The notes under the pieces are model-generated. The model did not search any database, was not told the DNA's origin, and saw only the letters and a program-made list of their open reading frames with translations. Below, piece by piece: positions 60,580 through 64,000 of a stretch of DNA of 64,000 nucleotides (the stretch's first letter is position 1; each line of letters opens with the position of its first letter). The position numbers and the translations under genes were made by a program. The DNA is taken from contig BCIO01000001.1 in NCBI GenBank assembly GCA_001599975.1, positions 372,001 through 436,000 of the forward strand, in the 5' to 3' direction. This DNA is from Cystobasidiopsis lactophilus (lineage: Eukaryota > Basidiomycota > Agaricostilbomycetes > Agaricostilbales > Chionosphaeraceae).

Positions 60580-62899
60580 CTATGTCCTAGCAGAGGAACT
60601 CCCGATCAGAGCCGCCAACATGGACTCAATGCTAGCCAGGCTATCCTCTATCTTTTGGAGCCTCTCCTCTTGGTCCGCTTTCTTCCCGCCCGGGAGAATT
60701 TTGGTCGAGGCCTCCGTGATCTTGGTAAGGAAGGAAGGCAGATCTTGAAAGGCTTGAGCTGAAGGTCGACGGGTGAGAGGTGGCGCTGAGACGAAGCCGA
60801 CCGCTCTTCGGACGGCCGCACTGTCGCAAGGTTTTTCGAAGACTTGGCGGGTCAGAAGTGCTGTACGTGTTGCACCATCGAGGAAAGAGCGAGGGACGGC
60901 CGCCATGAGTTGGTCCGTCTGAGAAAGAGGGGCTTTTGAGAGTCGAACGGAGGCTTGGGTTCTTCGGAGCCATTGGCGGTAGAGAGCGATCGGCAAGAGG
61001 ATGTGAACAGACCTGATGCCTCTTTTCAAAGTAGCCAGTAAAACAGCGATGCCAGACTTACGTCGCGGTGACCACAAGGACGTGGAACTTGTGGAGGTGG
61101 CGCTCGGAGAGGCAGTAGCGTGCCGGCGCCACAAGCGCGAACCCGATCAAGTTGCCGGGAATGGTGTACTCCAACATGGCGTCGGCCTTGATCCGCTCGA
61201 GGGTCCGAACCGCCTTTTCGAATAAGAAGAGCTGGATGGCCTCGGACTGGACGCGAGCAAAAGTGTTGGAAAGGATACTGATGAGGACGGTTATGAGGAG
61301 ACAGTTGACAAAGAGCGCGAAAAGGGTGATCAGTAGCGGGCCGAGAGTAGGGTGGTAGCTTTGTGCTGGAGTGCGACTCAGGCTCAATCCTGCTGCCAAC
61401 GGCGGAGCCACCCACCTTCATCAAAGCCCAAGAATGCGCCACCCAGGAAGATCCGGAGCAGCAGCCAGGCAATGTGAGTCGCCGAGATCCGGAAGTCGGC
61501 CAAAATGTAGAGGGCGAAGAAAAACCCAGAGGCCGAGAGGGATCCCAAGACACAGAACCGGGCGAAGTCCGCAAACATGGATTGAAGTCCGAGGATAACG
61601 ACTGATCTGCTGATGAGGGCGCCAACACTAAGACCAAGGCTTAGCAAGTTTTTTTTGTCTGCAAGGCAAAAATACGCACAGGCGAGGAAAGAGGATGACG
61701 GAGCCAACTGCCAGCACATCAAAGGACATGACAGACACGTCGCCGTCGTTGGAAGCCACGCCGTGGATCCGCATGACGAAATACGCCAAGTAGATGGCGA
61801 TGAAGGCGACGTCCAGCGAGTTCCAAATGTCAGCCCAATACGATCCGTTGATGAATTGTGCTGTCTCGTCCAGAACAAAGCCCAAAGCAAAGCTTTCTCG
61901 TCGATATGAGCAATGAAATCGAAAGTTGAAGCTTTTCGCTCACATGTTGAAGGCCACCTCCCAGACGCTGACCTTCAGGTGTGTCTGCGTTAGGTGAAAG
62001 GCCAAGAAGAGGGCAAGCAGAACAGCGAGATTGAGCGTTTCCAAGATGGATCGGATCGCTGGAAAACTGTTAAACAGGTGCTCCTGGCTGAGATGCAGCG
62101 GCATACCTGGCACTCGCAAGTCCAGATGGTCCAGGAAAGGTCGCCGCCGGTCGTCGGCCACCTCGGCACCTCGAAGCTTGTAGTTGTCCTTGATCAAAGT
62201 ATAGCGTGAACTGGGGCGGTAGGTGATTCGGCCCCAGTAGATCTCGTCGATGATGCGGGCGATGAAATTCGACGCCAAAAAGTTCTTGGCCTCCGACAAA
62301 ATAGCCATCTCCAGGGCGTTTGTGGCACTCTTCCGTCCTTCCTTCACCAGCTCGTGGATGTCGCGCGAGGTGTACAGATCGGCTTCTCCGTTGGGGAAGA
62401 GGTCCGGCTCCAGGCCGCTGAAGGCGTTGTAACCTATGGTGAGGATTTGGACGAGCTGGAAAGGATGATCCACATAGTCTGCGATGCACCCTGTCAGGGG
62501 ACAGGTTTCGTGATGCGCATAAATAGCATCCGCACCTCCGGAGAGCTTGATGCACAGCAGTTCGGCCACATTGGCGCGAGTGGACTGAACGCCGCTGAGT
62601 GCGATGTCCTCTTCAGATGCCAGCTTGAAACGTATGCGACACAACAAGAGCGCGAAGAAGATCGCGGGACTGCCGACTTTGTTGAGGCCAGCTTGGAGGG
62701 GCGCCAGCGTCGTGAGCTCGAAGGAGGGCGAGCACAGCTCGGGCCAAGAGTACGAGCTGGTCACTCGACTGGTGATTTCCTCGTGGACCAGCCGAACCAA
62801 GGCAAAGGTGTGAGATGAGGAGACGGCTGAGTCCGTCGTCGTGCCGGCATCGAACTCCTCGAGCAAGCTGAAGGTGGACATTTTCGGCGTGGGTATCAA
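60580..62899 (-). CDS. Fungal TRP-type (Yvc1-like) cation channel
   Basis: Yvc1-type channels release calcium from the vacuole in response to stretch and osmotic shock. The start at 62899 (or Met MSTFSLLEEFDAG at 62881) leads to a cytosolic N-terminus with CIADYVDHPFQLVQILTIGY NAFSGLEPDL and a linker (LYTSRDIHELVKEGRKSA), typical of this family. Membrane segments follow: LETLNLAVLLALFLAFHL, FVLDETAQFINGSYWADIWN SLDVAFIAIYLAYFVMRIHG, LLSLGLSVGALISRSVVILG, GSLSASGFFFALYILADFRI, LLRIFLGGAFLGFDE, then the pore-side AQSYHPTLGPLLITLFALFV and the last helix VNCLLITVLISILSNTFARV QSE. The C-terminal cytosolic part ends in a coiled-coil-like helix (EERLQKIEDSLASIESMLAA). The stop is at 60580-60582. Confidence 0.87.
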
Positions 62900-63023
62900 C
62901 TAAGGAGCATTGCTGGACAAAACCACAAGCAAGTGAAGAGGCGAAGAGCCAACGTCGTCGCCCGAGTCAAACCTCTTCCGCGTGCGACCATCTTTTCGAG
63001 AGCCGTTAAGAGTCGCCGCCATC

Positions 63024-64000
63024 ATGACCGAAACCGAACGCCCTCCCAAGCGAGCACGCACGAGCTCTCCCTCTGCTTCCAACAAAAAGCTGGAGCCCTC
63101 GTTCTTCAACATCGAGCCACACGACGATTTTACGCGAGAAGTGGGCAATTGGATCTGGAATTGGGCCCAAGGCCGGCAGCACGTCGAAGTGGAGGCCAAG
63201 ATTGGCATTCTCATGGACGCCAACATCGCCCCCAAGGAGCAGCAGATGCGGCTCAACTTTCCTGTCGCCACTGAAACCAGTGTGTCCAGGCACTTGCCCG
63301 GACCAGACCTCCCAGACTCACGCGCTGCTCCGATAGTCCTGACCGAGAGCAATTTGGCCCGCTTCGAGAGCAACATGACCACCAACCAGCACGCCTATTT
63401 CAACCAGCTCCTCAACGGCCGCCACGACGAGCAGCGGGACCCGGAATATCGAGGCGCGCGGATGACCTACAAGCACACCCTTGAGGTTGACCAGTTCTAT
63501 ACGGAAAACCCACCACCTGGCACCAAGGGACCGAGGCAGAAAGTGCGGGCGACCTTTGAAGTTTCCAAGGACAAGACGAGCAAGACGCTCAAGAAGGACA
63601 ACGGGTGCATCGTCAAGGATCGGGTCGCCAACATGAACATTTACTGGCCCAAACAGGACTTCGACTTTCGTATTTCCGTCTCAACTGAAACGCCTGGTGA
63701 GCGCAATCACTTGACAAACCGTTTTCACGAACTCAAATGCCTGTCCAGTCGCTGACTTCCCCAAGTCCAAGCCCGAAATGACGCGCACCAAGGACCGAGT
63801 GTCCTACACGCACCAAGTTGTCCAAGTAGACCTCACCAAGGTGACGGGAGATGAGAAGGCCGGCACGACCTATGAGTTGGAGGTCGAGTTCATGGACATG
63901 AATGAGTTGCTGGCGGAGGGAGCGAAGGAAGCCAGCGGCAGCGGAGAGCCAAACAGGTACTACGAGATGGTCGCTGTGTTTTTGAACACGGTCCGACTGT
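63024..64000 (+). CDS. CET1: mRNA-capping RNA 5'-triphosphatase (Cet1 family), 3' end outside window
   Basis: This metal-dependent tunnel-fold RNA triphosphatase does the first step of mRNA capping in fungi. The start at 63024 gives MTETERPPKRARTSSPSASN, then FFNIEPHDDFTREVGNWIWN, VEVEAKIGILMDANIAPKEQ with the metal-binding EVEAKIG strand, ESNMTTNQHAYFNQLLNGRH, MTYKHTLEVDQFYTENP, VRATFEVSKDKTSKTLKKDN and DFDFRISVSTETP. An intron at 63697-63748 joins in phase to VADFPKSKPEMTRTKDRVSY THQ and VTGDEKAGTTYELEVEFMDM, the second metal-binding strand (ELEVE). The frame is open to the edge at NTVRL. An upstream in-frame GTG near 62.98 kb is not a start. It is divergent from the TRP channel over about 125-140 bp. 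Confidence 0.93.

Noticed and set aside
62982-63023. Upstream in-frame extension of the CET1 protein
   Set aside because: It would need a GTG start; the ATG at 63024 gives the expected basic N-terminus.
1-64000. Search for transposons, virus-derived elements, tRNA or rRNA genes and CRISPR arrays
   Set aside because: I saw no terminal repeats, transposase or polymerase motifs, tRNA box B pattern or spaced repeats that I could support.

Overview
This window is nuclear DNA of a filamentous or dimorphic basidiomycete-type fungus. Three things point there: about 33 protein genes in 64 kb on both strands with 0.1-1.3 kb between them; genes cut by many short introns (mostly 50-70 bp, often starting GTGCG, GTGAG or GTTCG); and a fungal gene set (RTA1, AA9 polysaccharide monooxygenase, Yvc1-type TRP channel, MDM31, Cet1-type RNA triphosphatase, HAM1-like protein). 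I cannot place it below phylum. I saw no transposon, virus copy, tRNA, rRNA or CRISPR array. Because the genes are spliced, coordinates span first to last coding exon. Where I could follow splice sites by frame and phase I say so.

Layout. 0-3 kb: edge-truncated membrane protein and RTA1-like transporter (both -). 3.5-5.6 kb: CCT5 (+). 6-13.7 kb: unrecognised genes, including a tandem pair sharing a C-terminal module, and a Cys-rich F-box-like gene. 13.8-17.2 kb: SEC1 (+), divergent from its neighbour over 99 bp. 17.8-20.1 kb: two small secreted Cys-rich proteins. 20.2-22.6 kb: unknown gene and YIP4/YIPF6 (-). 22.7-27.3 kb: very large POT1-like telomere protein (+), tail to tail with a HEN1 small-RNA methyltransferase (27.4-29.4 kb, -). 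29.9-33.1 kb: tandem F-box paralogues (+). 33.2-35.3 kb: AA9 LPMO (-). 36.0-40.5 kb: GPI-type wall protein, SARAF homologue and a small zinc-finger-like protein. 40.8-43.6 kb: HAM1-like protein (-). 44.6-48.8 kb: seipin, GILT-type thiol reductase, MIX23 and a 127-aa protein. 50.0-53.1 kb: secreted protein with 11 Cys-rich repeats, and cytochrome b5. 53.5-64 kb: MDM31, DUF1275 protein, gamma-glutamyltransferase, TRP channel (all -) and the start of CET1 (+).

There is no operon logic. Themes that recur are the secretory and endomembrane system (SEC1, YIP4, seipin, cytochrome b5, SARAF, GILT), mitochondria (MDM31, MIX23), calcium (SARAF, TRP channel) and nucleic-acid ends (POT1, HEN1, CET1). The most striking items are the roughly 1,371-residue POT1-like protein with three tandem Pot1pC-like OB folds built from a duplicated exon module, the fungal HEN1 beside it, the Cys-rich repeat protein with intron-marked repeats, and inferred introns of only 26-29 bp in two genes.
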